The position numbers and the translations under genes were made by a program. This document shows positions 25,705 to 34,367 of a DNA stretch of 64,000 nt, one piece after another. The first letter of the stretch is position 1; the number at the start of each line of letters is the position of its first letter. Origin of the DNA: Flavimobilis sp052324925 (GTDB lineage Bacteria > Actinomycetota > Actinomycetes > Actinomycetales > Cellulomonadaceae); assembly GCA_052324925.1 (NCBI GenBank), contig JBQPRE010000001.1; one strand, 5' to 3'. Under the pieces are notes generated by a model. That model ran no database searches and was not told the origin of the DNA. It saw nothing but the letters and a program-made list of their open reading frames with translations.

Positions 25705-26700
25705 CTACTTGCCGTCGACGAGCTTCTCGACAGTGACGACGAACACCATGGTCTCGCCCGCGAGCGGGCTGCCCGGGTTCGTGCCATAGCCGTAGGCCGG
25801 CGGGATGATGAGCGCGACGGTCGAGCCGACCTTCACCCCGGTGAGACCGTACGTCCAACCAGCCACGACCTCGTTGAGACCGAACTCCGTCGGGTCCTCG
25901 CCGCGGCTCCACGACGAGTCGAACTCGGTTCCGTCGGATCCCTGAACACCGAGGTAGTGCGCGGCGATCTTGTCAGTTCCGCTGAGCGAGGGCCCCTCGC
26001 CCTCGGTGAGCACGACACGAGTGATGCCACGCGCGGGGGCGAGGCCGTCGGGCGGCAGCGTCACCGTGGGCTTCGTGTCCTTCTCGGCCGTGAACGTGGG
26101 CAGGCCCGCGTCGCCCACGGCTGCATCCGTCACCGTCGGGACCGCGGGGAAGACGTCGACGAGCTCGATCGCCTGGACGAGCGTCTCGCCCTCGTTCTGT
26201 GCGGCGAGCAGCAGGCGGGTTCCCACCGTGAGGCCCGCGAGGCCACCATCGATGAGCTCGCCCTTCTGGGCCGGCATCATCATGGGGAACGGCGTCGTGT
26301 TGAGGTCAGTGCTGTCTGCCGCCTTGACGGTGCGGCCAACGTAGACGGCGATCTCACCCTCCGCGATCGTGGGGCCGTCACCCGCACACACGGCGAGCAT
26401 CTCGTTCGCCTCGGCCGGGACCGTGAACGTCGGCTCGACCTTGATCGTCGGCGGCGTGCCGAGCTCGCCGCCGAGCGTCACGGCCGCGGCGAGCGCCGAG
26501 CCCTTCGTGTCCACGGCCGTGCACGCGCGTGCTGGGGTCTCGTAACGCGACGCAGCGGTGGGTGCGGGGGTCGCGGTGCTGGTCGCGCCGGGAGTCGAAC
26601 CCGTCGTGGGCGACGGCTTGCCGTCGTCGGAGCAGCCGGCGAGGGCAAGGGCGGCGACAGCGGCGAGCGCGGCGCCGCGCCGCAGGAAGGTGCTGGACAC
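25705..26700 (-). CDS. FKBP-type peptidyl-prolyl isomerase lipoprotein
   Basis: A 331-residue exported lipoprotein. The signal peptide SSTFLRRGAALAAVAALALAGC has a lipobox LALAGC with Cys23 as the lipidated residue. A Ser/Thr/Pro linker follows, then a poorly conserved middle region, and a C-terminal FKBP domain from about 240 (GVQGSDGTEFDSSW, FGLNEVVAGWTYGLTGVKVG, IIPPAYGYG), which folds proline peptide bonds outside the membrane. GTG 26700 is chosen for AGGA eight bases upstream and a normal-length signal peptide; a GTG at 26715 and other upstream starts give an over-long N-terminus. Confidence 0.87.
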   Translation of the reverse strand: MSSTFLRRGAALAAVAALALAGCSDDGKPSPTTGSTPGATSTATPAPTAASRYETPARACTAVDTKGSALAAAVTLGGELGTPPTIKVEPTFTVPAEANEMLAVCAGDGPTIAEGEIAVYVGRTVKAADSTDLNTTPFPMMMPAQKGELIDGGLAGLTVGTRLLLAAQNEGETLVQAIELVDVFPAVPTVTDAAVGDAGLPTFTAEKDTKPTVTLPPDGLAPARGITRVVLTEGEGPSLSGTDKIAAHYLGVQGSDGTEFDSSWSRGEDPTEFGLNEVVAGWTYGLTGVKVGSTVALIIPPAYGYGTNPGSPLAGETMVFVVTVEKLVDGK

Positions 26701-26825
26701 GGGTGAGTTCCTCACATTTTGGGGCGCAGGGCGCCACGGTTCCACGCAAGCCTACGGCCAGTTCCTGTGAACTGACTGGGCGGCCCGGCAGCTGAGCGTT
26801 CAGGGCGTCATGGCACCATGGATCT

Positions 26826-27116
26826 GTGCCGTCCAAACGTCCCTCCCATCGCCGCCCATGGGCGGAGCCGCACCGCGAGCTCGACCTCGACCGGGCCACG
26901 GGGGGTCGTTCGACGACACAGCGCCGTGGTGAGGACTGGACCGTCCAGAGGATCCGCTCGAGCGACAAGGCCTACCGCTGCCCCGGCTGTCAGCAAGAGA
27001 TCGCTCCCGGCACGGCACACGTCGTCGCCTGGGCCCAGGATGGCCTCTTCGGTGCGGGTGCGGCGCTTGCCGACCGACGGCACTGGCACGCCGCGTGCTG
27101 GGACCGAGCGCGCTGA
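26826..27116 (+). CDS. Small Cys/His protein, possibly zinc-binding
   Basis: A 96-residue basic protein conserved in actinobacteria, often labelled ATP/GTP-binding although no nucleotide motif is visible. The C-terminal half holds CPGCQQEI and, 30 residues on, HWHAACW; the CxxC plus H/C pair would make a small treble-clef-like zinc site (inference). The N-terminus is rich in Arg, His and Pro. GTG 26826 lacks a clear ribosome site. The frame partly overlaps an upstream extension of the next gene's frame, which is not used. Confidence 0.55.
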   Translation: MPSKRPSHRRPWAEPHRELDLDRATGGRSTTQRRGEDWTVQRIRSSDKAYRCPGCQQEIAPGTAHVVAWAQDGLFGAGAALADRRHWHAACWDRAR

Positions 27117-27133
27117 GGGGCGCGGTCGCGGGC

Positions 27134-27139
27134 TAGGCT
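27134..27139 (+). promoter_or_regulatory. Putative -10 of a leaderless hydrolase gene
   Basis: TAGGCT ends eight bases before the GTG at 27148. It sits just after the stop of the preceding gene. Confidence 0.4.
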
Positions 27140-27147
27140 CGGGAGTC

Positions 27148-27897
27148 GTGACGACCGAGATCCGCTCCACGACTGTCCTGCCCGCCCGCCGCGACGACAT
27201 CGAGCTGCACACGGCCGACGGCCTCACGCTCGTCGGCGAGCTCGCCCTCCCCGCCGACCGAGATCCCGTTGCGACGCTCGTGACGCTCCACCCGCTGCCG
27301 ACGCACGGCGGCTTCATGGACTCCCACGTGTACCGCAAGGCCGCGTGGCGGCTTCCCGCGCTCGCGGACCTCGCGGTTCTGCGCTTCAACACGCGCGGAA
27401 CGTCCTCGCCGCGCGGGACGAGCGACGGGGCGTTCGACGGGGGAGAGTCCGAGAAGTTCGACGTCGCTGCCGCGATCGAGTTCGCCGAGTTCCGTGATCT
27501 TCCGCGGCCGTGGCTCGTCGGCTGGTCCTTCGGGACCGAGCTCGTGCTCAAGCATGGCGCCGACCCCTCGATCGAGGGTGCGATCCTCCTGTCCCCGCCC
27601 CTGCACCGCGCGACGGACGACGACTTGCGGCACTGGGCTGACTTCGGCCGGCCTCTCAAGGTGCTCGTGCCCGAGTTCGACGACTACCTGCGGCCCGCCG
27701 AGGCACGCGAGCGCTTCTCCCTCGTGCCGCAGGCGGATCTCGTCGGGGTCGACGAGGCCAAGCACCTGTGGGTCGGGGAGACCGCGGTGGGCCGCGTCCT
27801 CAACGAGATCGTCGAGACGATCCTTCCCGGCCACGGGCCGCTCCCGACGACCTGGGACGGCGAGGCGGCGACGGCCGACGAGCCCGAGGCCCGCTGA
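27148..27897 (+). CDS. Alpha/beta hydrolase fold protein
   Basis: A 249-residue serine hydrolase-like protein. The first strands end in TLHPLPTHGGFMDSHV (oxyanion-hole region), the nucleophile elbow is GWSFGTE, and the His is probably in DEAKHLWVGE. It resembles the small alpha/beta hydrolases (dienelactone-hydrolase/YqiA-like, KANL2-like) that act on short acyl or sugar esters; the substrate is unknown. GTG 27148 is chosen for the -10-like element just upstream and since homologues begin near this residue. Confidence 0.72.
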   Translation: MTTEIRSTTVLPARRDDIELHTADGLTLVGELALPADRDPVATLVTLHPLPTHGGFMDSHVYRKAAWRLPALADLAVLRFNTRGTSSPRGTSDGAFDGGESEKFDVAAAIEFAEFRDLPRPWLVGWSFGTELVLKHGADPSIEGAILLSPPLHRATDDDLRHWADFGRPLKVLVPEFDDYLRPAEARERFSLVPQADLVGVDEAKHLWVGETAVGRVLNEIVETILPGHGPLPTTWDGEAATADEPEAR

Positions 27898-28011
27898 CGC
27901 ACGGATCCGCTCCGCCCTCGCCGTCCACCTGCGGGTGCACCATGATGGAGGAGCGTGGCCGCGCGGGCCGCGCAGCGCTGCGGGCCGAGCGCCCCGGACG
28001 GGAGGCATCAC

Positions 28012-28827
28012 ATGATGACCGGAGACGGGCTGCTCGCCCACCACCGCCTGCGTGACGGTGAGGGCACGCCCCTCGTCCTGCTCCACGGGTTCCCGCTCGA
28101 CTCACGCATGTGGCACGACGTCGTGCCGTTGCTCTCGGGAAGCTTCCCTGTTCTCGCGCTCGACCTGCCGGGCATGGGGTCCTCCCCGTCAGGTCACGAC
28201 GTGGCTCAGCGCCTGAGCGTCGAGGACGTGCCGTCGGTCGACCTCCAGGCCGACGCGGTCGCCGACACGCTCGCCGAGCTGGGGATCGACCGAGCCGTCG
28301 TCGCGGGCCTGTCGATGGGCGGCTACACGCTCCTCTCACTCCTCGAGCGCCACGCGTGGCTGCTCGCCGGCGCGGCTCTTCTAGACACCAAGGCGAGCGC
28401 CGACACCGCCGAGGCTCGGGCGAACCGGCTCCGCATCGCCGACGAGGTCGAGTCGAGCGCGCGCGTCGACGAGGTCCTGGGGATGCGCCGCTCGGTGCTC
28501 GGCGAGACGAGTCGCGTCGAGCGTCTCGATCTGGTCGAGAGGATCGACGGCTGGATTCGTGCCCAGGGGCCGGCGGGCATCGCGTGGTGCCAGCGTGCCA
28601 TGGCCTCACGTCCCGACCGTCATGAGGCGCTGCGCGCCTTCGAGGGCCCCGTGGCAGTCATCGTCGGTGACGAGGACGAGCTTTCCCCGGTCGCCGACGC
28701 CCAGGCGATGGTCGATTCCGCTCAGGACGCTGTTCTCACGATTGTCCCGCGCGCGGGCCACATGACGCCGATCGAGCAGCCTGAGCCCGTGGCGGCTGCG
28801 CTCGCGCAGCTCGTCGCGCGCGCCTGA
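28012..28827 (+). CDS. Alpha/beta hydrolase (lactonase/esterase-like)
   Basis: A 271-residue canonical alpha/beta hydrolase: oxyanion segment LLHGFPLDSRMW, nucleophile elbow GLSMGGY (Ser at about 103), Asp in VIVGDEDELSP, and His in RAGHMTPIEQP. It resembles 3-oxoadipate enol-lactonase or carboxylesterase types, but no pathway genes adjoin, so no reaction is assigned. ATG 28012 has GGAGG six bases upstream. It converges with the next gene, with 10 bases between stops. Confidence 0.85.
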   Translation: MMTGDGLLAHHRLRDGEGTPLVLLHGFPLDSRMWHDVVPLLSGSFPVLALDLPGMGSSPSGHDVAQRLSVEDVPSVDLQADAVADTLAELGIDRAVVAGLSMGGYTLLSLLERHAWLLAGAALLDTKASADTAEARANRLRIADEVESSARVDEVLGMRRSVLGETSRVERLDLVERIDGWIRAQGPAGIAWCQRAMASRPDRHEALRAFEGPVAVIVGDEDELSPVADAQAMVDSAQDAVLTIVPRAGHMTPIEQPEPVAAALAQLVARA

Positions 28828-28837
28828 CTCGATCTCG

Positions 28838-29260
28838 TCAGCGCGGCGACTCGGGCACGACGCGTGCCAGGGCCTCGCGCATGTCGATCGACTCGCCATC
28901 GCGTCCACCCTTGCCCAGGACGAGCGGCGGGTCGCTCGGCGCGGGTCGCGAGCCGGTGAGCCGCTCCCGCAGACCGCCGGCGACGGTGAGGACGTAGAAC
29001 AGGCCGTCCTCACCGATCGCGGCTGAGCGGTTGGCTCGGATGTACCAGCCGCTCAGGTGCGTGCGGTAGGGGCCGTTGCCCGAGTAGTCGCGCGCGTGGA
29101 GGGGCTCGGGTTCGACCCCGCGGGCGCGAGCGCGTTCGACGAACGCGGCGATGAGCTCGCGCGCGACGGCCGTCTCACCGGCCTGCTTGTCGCGCAGGCG
29201 CTGTTCGTGCACGAGGGCGGCTTCGCGTCGCTGCGCCGCCCAGCCGCCCTCGTCGCTCAT
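28838..29260 (-). CDS. Conserved actinobacterial protein coupled to the coiled-coil gene
   Basis: A 140-residue soluble protein. The N-terminal half is a charged helix (RREAALVHEQRLRDKQAGETA); the C-terminal half contains GWYIRANRSAAIGEDGLFYVLTV, suggesting a small beta domain. No known family is recognised with confidence. Its ATG overlaps the stop of the hendecad-repeat protein by four bases (ATGA), so the two are translated together and may work together. Function unknown. Confidence 0.6.
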   Translation of the reverse strand: MSDEGGWAAQRREAALVHEQRLRDKQAGETAVARELIAAFVERARARGVEPEPLHARDYSGNGPYRTHLSGWYIRANRSAAIGEDGLFYVLTVAGGLRERLTGSRPAPSDPPLVLGKGGRDGESIDMREALARVVPESPR

Positions 29261-31479
29261 CGGGCTGCCTGCTCCGGGTCCGACTCGTCGTCCTCGTCGG
29301 CCAGCGCGGCTGTCTCGATGGCGTCTGCGTCGGTCGCGTCGTCCTCCTCGAGCCCGGGCACCTCGACCGCCTCGTCCGTCACCGGCTCGTCCTCGACCGT
29401 GTCGTCCGCGGCGGGCGCGTCCTCGATGGCCTCGTCCTCGGCACTGTGGGCCACGACGACCGTGCTGGCCTCGTCGCCGACCTCGGCGGGTGAGGCTGCC
29501 GAGCGGGCCGACCCCGCCGATGGCGTGGCGGCACCGGCGGCGGCGGTGAGGTCTTCGGTGGCAGCGGAGACGGCGGGAGTGAACTCGCTCGCGCCCGCAT
29601 CGTCCGCCTGCTGCTCGAAGCGCTCCTGGGCGACCGAGACACGCTCGAGCGTGCGGCGTGAGGGGATCGGGTCGCCGCCGAGCAGCGAACGCAGCTCGTC
29701 GAGGTACGTCGTGATGGACTCGCGCTGCTTGTTGAGGTCGTCGACCTGGCGCTGCGCGGTCGTGCGCTCGCGGTCGGCCTCGCTCACGGCCTCGGACAGC
29801 GTGCGCTCGGCGTGCTCGCGAGCACCGGAGACGATCTCGTCGGCGTTGCGGCGAGCGCCGGCCAGCAGCTCCTTGGCGTGGGCGTCGGACTCCTGACGGA
29901 TCTTCTCGGCCTGCTCGACGGCGCGCACGACGCGCTGCTCGGCGTCCGCTGCGTGCGCCTCGGCTTCCGAGACCATGCGGTCGGTCTCTGCGCGGGCGGC
30001 AGCCATGCGCTCGTCCTCGGAGCGCTCGAACTCGGCCTTGCGCGTCGCGATGTCGAGCTCGGTGTCGGCCAGCGCCTTGCGGCCCTGCTCGCGGAGCGAG
30101 TCGGCCTCCGCCTTGGCGGCGGCGATCGTCGCCGCGGCCTCGCGCGCAGCCTCGGCCCGCTGGGCCTCGACCGCGAGACGGGTGCTCTCGCGCAGCTCGG
30201 TCGTCTCGCGGTCGGCCTTCGCCCGCAGCTCGGCCGCGGCGGCCGCGGTCGTCTCACGCAGTTCTGTGGTCTCGCGCTCGGCGAGCTCGCGCAGGGCCGC
30301 CGTGTCGATGCGTGCGGTCTCGCGCTGCTCGGTCGTCTCGCGGTCGGCGGTCGCGCGCAGGACCGTGACGTCCTGCTCGGTCGTCGTGCGCTGGTCGGTC
30401 ACCCACGCGTCGGTCTCGGCGCGAAGCTGGGCGACCTGGGCTGCTGCGGCGTCGCGCAGCTCGCGGACCTCGCGGTCAGCCGTCGTCCGGGTGAGAGCTG
30501 CGTACTGGTCGGCCTCGGTGCGCAGGGCGTCGGTCTCGTCCGTGACGCGGCGGCGCAGCTCGGTCGTCTCGCGCTCGGCGGTCTGTTGGAGCGTGTCGGC
30601 AAACTCCTGGGCGCTCGCGCGCAGCTCTGCTGCTGCGGTCTCGGCTGCCTGGCGCAGCTCGCCCGTCTCGCGCGCGGCGGTGCGACGCAGCTCGCCCGTC
30701 TCGGTGTCGGCCGCCTGGCGCAGTGCGCTCGTCTCGGCCTCGGCGGTGCGGCGCAGCTCGGAGGTCTCGACGTCGACGGTGCGGCGCAGGTCGGCCGCGT
30801 ACGTGTCGGTCTCCTCGCGCTGGGCTGTTGTCTCGGCCTGGGCCGTCTGGCGGAGGGCCGCGACCTCGTCCTGGGTCGTGACGCGCAGCTCGGTCGTCTC
30901 GAGCTCGACCGCGGCGCGCAGGCTCGAGGTCTCGCGCTCGGCGGTCGCGCGCATCTCGGCCACCTCGGTCTGCGTGACCGACTGGATACGGGCGGCCTCG
31001 CGCTCGGCGGAGCTCACCATCTCGTCGGCGCGGCGCAGTGCGCTCGTCGTGACGGACTCGGCCTCGGTCGCGGCGGCGGCGCGGGTGTCGTCGGCCTCGC
31101 GACGTGCGGTCGCGAGAATCTCGGCAGCCTCGTTCTCGGCGCGGGCGCGGATCTGGCCGGAGGCGAGCTTGGCTCGTGCGACCGAGTCCGACGCCTGGGC
31201 GTTCGCCTGGGCGACGACGTCCGAGGACTGCTCCTCTGCGGAGCGCATGAGCTGCTCGATGCGTGACCCGAGGCCCGAGTACGTCGGCCGCTCCGCCTCG
31301 CGCAGCTGGCGCTGCGCGTCGGAGAGCTCGCCGCTCATCTGGAGAGTCTTCTCGTCGAGCGACGCCACCTGAGTGCGCGCGGCGTCGAGCTGCTTGGCGA
31401 GACGCGAGATCTCGCCGTCGACCTGACCGCGGTCGTAGCCGCGCATGACGACGGGGAACAGAGGACGGTCTTCGGACAC
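29257..31479 (-). CDS. Long hendecad coiled-coil protein with DivIVA-like N-terminus
   Basis: A 740-residue protein, probably a polar or cytoskeletal scaffold. The N-terminus FPVVMRGYDRGQVDGEI resembles the membrane-curvature-binding start of DivIVA/Wag31, followed by a short coiled coil. Residues 158-443 are about 26 unbroken 11-residue units of the form A-x-x-E-T-x-E-L-R-x-x, a hendecad pattern giving a nearly straight coiled coil. Helices continue to about 600 (TYLDELRSLLGG), followed by an acidic, Ala/Asp/Glu-rich tail. It is reminiscent of Streptomyces Scy and FilP, which organise tip growth with DivIVA (from memory). GTG 31479 has AAAGG eight bases upstream. Confidence 0.72.
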   Translation of the reverse strand: MSEDRPLFPVVMRGYDRGQVDGEISRLAKQLDAARTQVASLDEKTLQMSGELSDAQRQLREAERPTYSGLGSRIEQLMRSAEEQSSDVVAQANAQASDSVARAKLASGQIRARAENEAAEILATARREADDTRAAAATEAESVTTSALRRADEMVSSAEREAARIQSVTQTEVAEMRATAERETSSLRAAVELETTELRVTTQDEVAALRQTAQAETTAQREETDTYAADLRRTVDVETSELRRTAEAETSALRQAADTETGELRRTAARETGELRQAAETAAAELRASAQEFADTLQQTAERETTELRRRVTDETDALRTEADQYAALTRTTADREVRELRDAAAAQVAQLRAETDAWVTDQRTTTEQDVTVLRATADRETTEQRETARIDTAALRELAERETTELRETTAAAAAELRAKADRETTELRESTRLAVEAQRAEAAREAAATIAAAKAEADSLREQGRKALADTELDIATRKAEFERSEDERMAAARAETDRMVSEAEAHAADAEQRVVRAVEQAEKIRQESDAHAKELLAGARRNADEIVSGAREHAERTLSEAVSEADRERTTAQRQVDDLNKQRESITTYLDELRSLLGGDPIPSRRTLERVSVAQERFEQQADDAGASEFTPAVSAATEDLTAAAGAATPSAGSARSAASPAEVGDEASTVVVAHSAEDEAIEDAPAADDTVEDEPVTDEAVEVPGLEEDDATDADAIETAALADEDDESDPEQAAR
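30151..31008 (-). repeat. 33-bp-period coding repeat (26 hendecads)
   Basis: The DNA encoding residues 158-443 of the coiled-coil protein keeps an exact 33-bp period with no phase shift. The protein unit is AxxETxELRxx; the DNA copies vary in sequence, so the period is held by selection on the protein rather than by recent duplication. Confidence 0.85.
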
Positions 31480-31660
31480 GATGAGCCTTTGGCGTCGGGG
31501 GCGGTGCAGGAGGTGCGCTGGTCCGCCGGACGGTCGTCGTCGACTTCCGCACGAGGGCGCTGTCCCAGCGTATCGGTTTGGCCGCGCAAGGGGGACCCGA
31601 CTGCTGTGATCTGGTGCCGTGTGCAGATCCGGTGGCGGCAGGGGGTGGGAGAGCCGCTCG

Positions 31661-31691
31661 TTGGCCGTGGCATGGGACGACGCCGTAGGCT
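31661..31691 (+). promoter_or_regulatory. Candidate promoter of the membrane-protein operon
   Basis: TTGGCC (31661-31666), a 19-base spacer, then TAGGCT (31686-31691), 27 bases before the GTG. The divergent 239-base region otherwise shows no clear structure. Confidence 0.35.
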
Positions 31692-31718
31692 GAAGCGTCC
31701 GGAACGGAAGGAACCTTG

Positions 31719-33320
31719 GTGCTGCAACGCGTCATCGCCGCCGTGCTCATCGCACTCGGTGTGGTCTCGGCGGGTCTCGCCGTCGCTTCGGCGACGCTCT
31801 GGCGGGCCGACGACGTCGTCACCGCGACGAGCTCGGCCCAGGGGGCCACGACTCTTCTCACGGTGGAGCCCGGTGTGCTCACGGTCGTCTCTGACGACGT
31901 CACCGTGACCGCGTCGCGTCCCGACGGCGGCGACGTCGCGATCGCGCTGGGACGCGAGGTGGACGTGCGCGGCTGGGTGGGGGACGACGCCCATCTTTCG
32001 GTCACGGGGCTTGCGTCGTGGTCCGCACTTGCGACGGTTCTCGTCGCTGGTGAGACCACACCCGTTGCGCCCGACGACGACGCGACAAAGAAGCCGTCGG
32101 ACAAGCCGTCGGACAAGCCGTCGGACAAGGAGTCGGACAAGCCGTCTGACGAGCCGTCGGACAAGGAATCGACGACGGCCTCGGACAAGAAGTCGGCGAC
32201 GCCGTCGGACGATGCGTCCGCGACCCCGAGCGACTCTGCGACCCCGAGCGACTCTGCGACCCCGCAACCAGTCGTCGGTGACTCGGGCCTCGTCGGCCCC
32301 GACCCGTCAGGCTCCGACATGTGGTTCTCGTCCGCGAGCGCCACAGCCACAGCGTCGCTTCCCGACGTCACCGCTCACGAGGGCCGCACCATGGTCCTCG
32401 TCGCCTCGGTCGGCGAGGGTGCGCCCCCGCCCGTGCTCACCCTGTCGTGGCAGCGCGAGGTCTCGACGCCGTGGCTCATCCCCGGCGTCGTCGTGGGCGG
32501 GCTTCTCGCGCTCGTGGGACTCCTCGTCCTGCTGGCTGCCTCGCGCGGCGGCGTGCGCGCCGTCGGTGCGAGTGCCCGTCGCAGCATCCTTGAGACCTCT
32601 GCGCGCGCGGTGTCGAGCGTTTCGTCGCGTCGGACGAGCACGCCCGCACCCGGTGCCGACGCGGCGCCGGCCCCCGACTCGCTCTCGCCCGCGACGCCTG
32701 CGGCCGACGCCCGTCCGGCATCGTCGCCCGTGACGCCGTCGTCGACGATGCGCGGGACGCCCGCGCCGACGTGGCCGCCGGCCGCAACCGCTCCCGGGAG
32801 CCCCTCGTCCGCAGCTCCCGCCGCGGGCGTCTCCCCGTACGGACCGCCCCGCACCGCGCCGTCGACTGCGGGAAGCGCAGCTGGCGCGCCGGAACCAGCG
32901 CGCACGGCCGGGGTTGCTGCGGAGGCTGCAGCCGAGGCCGGTCCGAGCCCGTACGCCACGCGTCCGAGCGCCCCGACGAGTCCGTCGGCCACCGAGACCC
33001 CTGCCTCCGGGCGCCCGCTCACCCGACGCGAGATGCGCGAGCAGGCCGAGCGCGAGGCCGCTGCGGCGGCGCTCGAGAAGTCCCGCCGTCGGCCGCGCAC
33101 CGGAACCCTCCCCGTCGTCCGGGCCGCGCGCTCGACGGCCGATCAGACGGGCCCTCAGCCCGTCGTCGCCCCGGCTGCGACACCCGTGCCGACCGCGGCG
33201 ACCGACGACCCCGTGGCAGCGCGCGCCGACGCCTGGCGTCGTGCCTGGGGCTTTGAGCAGCAGACGTGGAGCCCGGCGCCGTCGGACCCCGCTCCGACAC
33301 CTCCTGAGGAGGACGCATGA
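31719..33320 (+). CDS. Membrane protein with KPSD-repeat extracellular region
   Basis: A 533-residue protein of unknown function. A signal-anchor helix (about 4-28) leads to an extracellular beta-rich region (about 30-115), then a Lys-Pro-Ser-Asp repeat and Ser/Thr linker (about 120-185), a second short domain, and a membrane helix (PWLIPGVVVGGLLALVGLLVLL, near 248-270). A long Ala/Pro/Ser-rich cytoplasmic tail follows. GTG 31719 is chosen since GAAGGA is six bases upstream. The stop overlaps the start of a lipoprotein gene (ATGA), and a thioredoxin/TPR gene follows, so the three may serve the cell envelope together. Confidence 0.65.
   Translation: MLQRVIAAVLIALGVVSAGLAVASATLWRADDVVTATSSAQGATTLLTVEPGVLTVVSDDVTVTASRPDGGDVAIALGREVDVRGWVGDDAHLSVTGLASWSALATVLVAGETTPVAPDDDATKKPSDKPSDKPSDKESDKPSDEPSDKESTTASDKKSATPSDDASATPSDSATPSDSATPQPVVGDSGLVGPDPSGSDMWFSSASATATASLPDVTAHEGRTMVLVASVGEGAPPPVLTLSWQREVSTPWLIPGVVVGGLLALVGLLVLLAASRGGVRAVGASARRSILETSARAVSSVSSRRTSTPAPGADAAPAPDSLSPATPAADARPASSPVTPSSTMRGTPAPTWPPAATAPGSPSSAAPAAGVSPYGPPRTAPSTAGSAAGAPEPARTAGVAAEAAAEAGPSPYATRPSAPTSPSATETPASGRPLTRREMREQAEREAAAAALEKSRRRPRTGTLPVVRAARSTADQTGPQPVVAPAATPVPTAATDDPVAARADAWRRAWGFEQQTWSPAPSDPAPTPPEEDA
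32091..32162 (+). repeat. 12-bp tandem repeat encoding KPSD
   Basis: Six 12-bp units of AAGCCGTCGGAC, three identical and three with one to three changes, coding for Lys-Pro-Ser-Asp. Near-identical DNA units suggest a length-variable tract. A second tract at 32220-32255 has two identical 18-bp units coding for ATPSDS. Confidence 0.9.
32220..32255 (+). repeat. 18-bp tandem repeat encoding ATPSDS
   Basis: Two identical 18-bp units in tandem in the Ser/Thr/Pro linker of the same membrane protein. Confidence 0.85.
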
Positions 33321-34330
33321 CCCGCACGACCCGCGCGGCCCTGGCAGCCTCCGTGGTCGCGATCGCGCTCGGGCTCGCCGCGTGCGCCGAGCCGCTGCCC
33401 ACACCTTCCCCGGCCGCGACCCCCGTCCAGGCGCCGCCCGTTCTCACGAGCGAACAAGCCGACCGGATCCTCGCCTCGATCGGCGAGACCCTCGAGACGA
33501 CCGACGAGGCCCGCAGCGACAAGGGCCTCAAGGATCGTCTCTCGGGCCCAGCCCTCACGATGCGCAAGGTTGAGCTCGCGGTGGCGAAGTCGACCAAGAG
33601 CGACGAGGCGCTCACCAAGCTGCCGACGACCGCGCTGTCGCTCACCGCGCCCGTCGAGCAGGCGTGGCCGCGTTCCGCGCTCGTCGTCTCCGAGCAGCCT
33701 GAGCTCGAGACTGAGCGTCTGCTCGTCCTCGAGCAGGACGACGCACGCGACCCCTGGCGTCTGTGGTCCTGGGTACGCCTCTTCCCGGGTGTGACCCTGC
33801 CGCAGTTCGCGTCCGCCACGGTCGGCTCTGCGGAGATCGACGCGGATGAGGACGGCTACCTCGTCACGGCGTCCGAGGCGCTCGAACGCTACGCGGACGT
33901 CCTCTCGAAGCCCAAGAAGTCCAAGCACCTCGATCTCTTCGGTGACGATCTCTTCCGCGAGCGGGTTGCCGCGCTCGGCAAGCTGCAGAACGACGCGCTC
34001 AAGCCGGCCGACGGCAAGCAGACGATGACGTTCACGGCGGTGCCCGGTGCGCTGCACGCGTTCGCGACGATCGACGGGGGCATGCTCGTCGTTGGCGAGC
34101 TGACCGCGCTCGAGGACCGTGTCGCTGAGAAGGGCGCGAAGATCTCGCCCGTCGACGACGTCGAGAAGCACCTCACGAAGAAGCTCAAGGTCGAGAACTC
34201 GATGGCGCTGACGTACACGACGGTCGTCGCCATCCACGTGCCCTCTGGTGCGAGTGACCAGGACAAGGCCATCGTCCTTGGCGTCGCCCACGGTGCGACG
34301 AAGGCTTCGATCCCCAAGAAGAAGGACTGA
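33317..34330 (+). CDS. Conserved actinobacterial lipoprotein
   Basis: A 337-residue exported lipoprotein with a signal peptide (TRTTRAALAASVVAIALGL) and lipobox LAAC at Cys23, then a Pro/Thr-rich linker. The mature part mixes helices and strands (YLVTASEALERYADVL, FTAVPGALHAFATIDGGMLVVGEL). I do not recognise a characterised domain. The ATG overlaps the stop of the preceding membrane-protein gene (ATGA), implying coupled translation and perhaps a shared complex at the membrane. Confidence 0.72.
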   Translation: MTRTTRAALAASVVAIALGLAACAEPLPTPSPAATPVQAPPVLTSEQADRILASIGETLETTDEARSDKGLKDRLSGPALTMRKVELAVAKSTKSDEALTKLPTTALSLTAPVEQAWPRSALVVSEQPELETERLLVLEQDDARDPWRLWSWVRLFPGVTLPQFASATVGSAEIDADEDGYLVTASEALERYADVLSKPKKSKHLDLFGDDLFRERVAALGKLQNDALKPADGKQTMTFTAVPGALHAFATIDGGMLVVGELTALEDRVAEKGAKISPVDDVEKHLTKKLKVENSMALTYTTVVAIHVPSGASDQDKAIVLGVAHGATKASIPKKKD

Positions 34331-34367
34331 CCCGGACGCACGGCGTCCACGTCTTCAGGAAGGTGCC

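Noticed and set aside
30151..31008. The 33-bp period read as a CRISPR or satellite array
   Set aside because: The period is an exact multiple of three in a continuous frame, the copies are divergent in DNA, and there are no unique spacers; it is a protein hendecad repeat.
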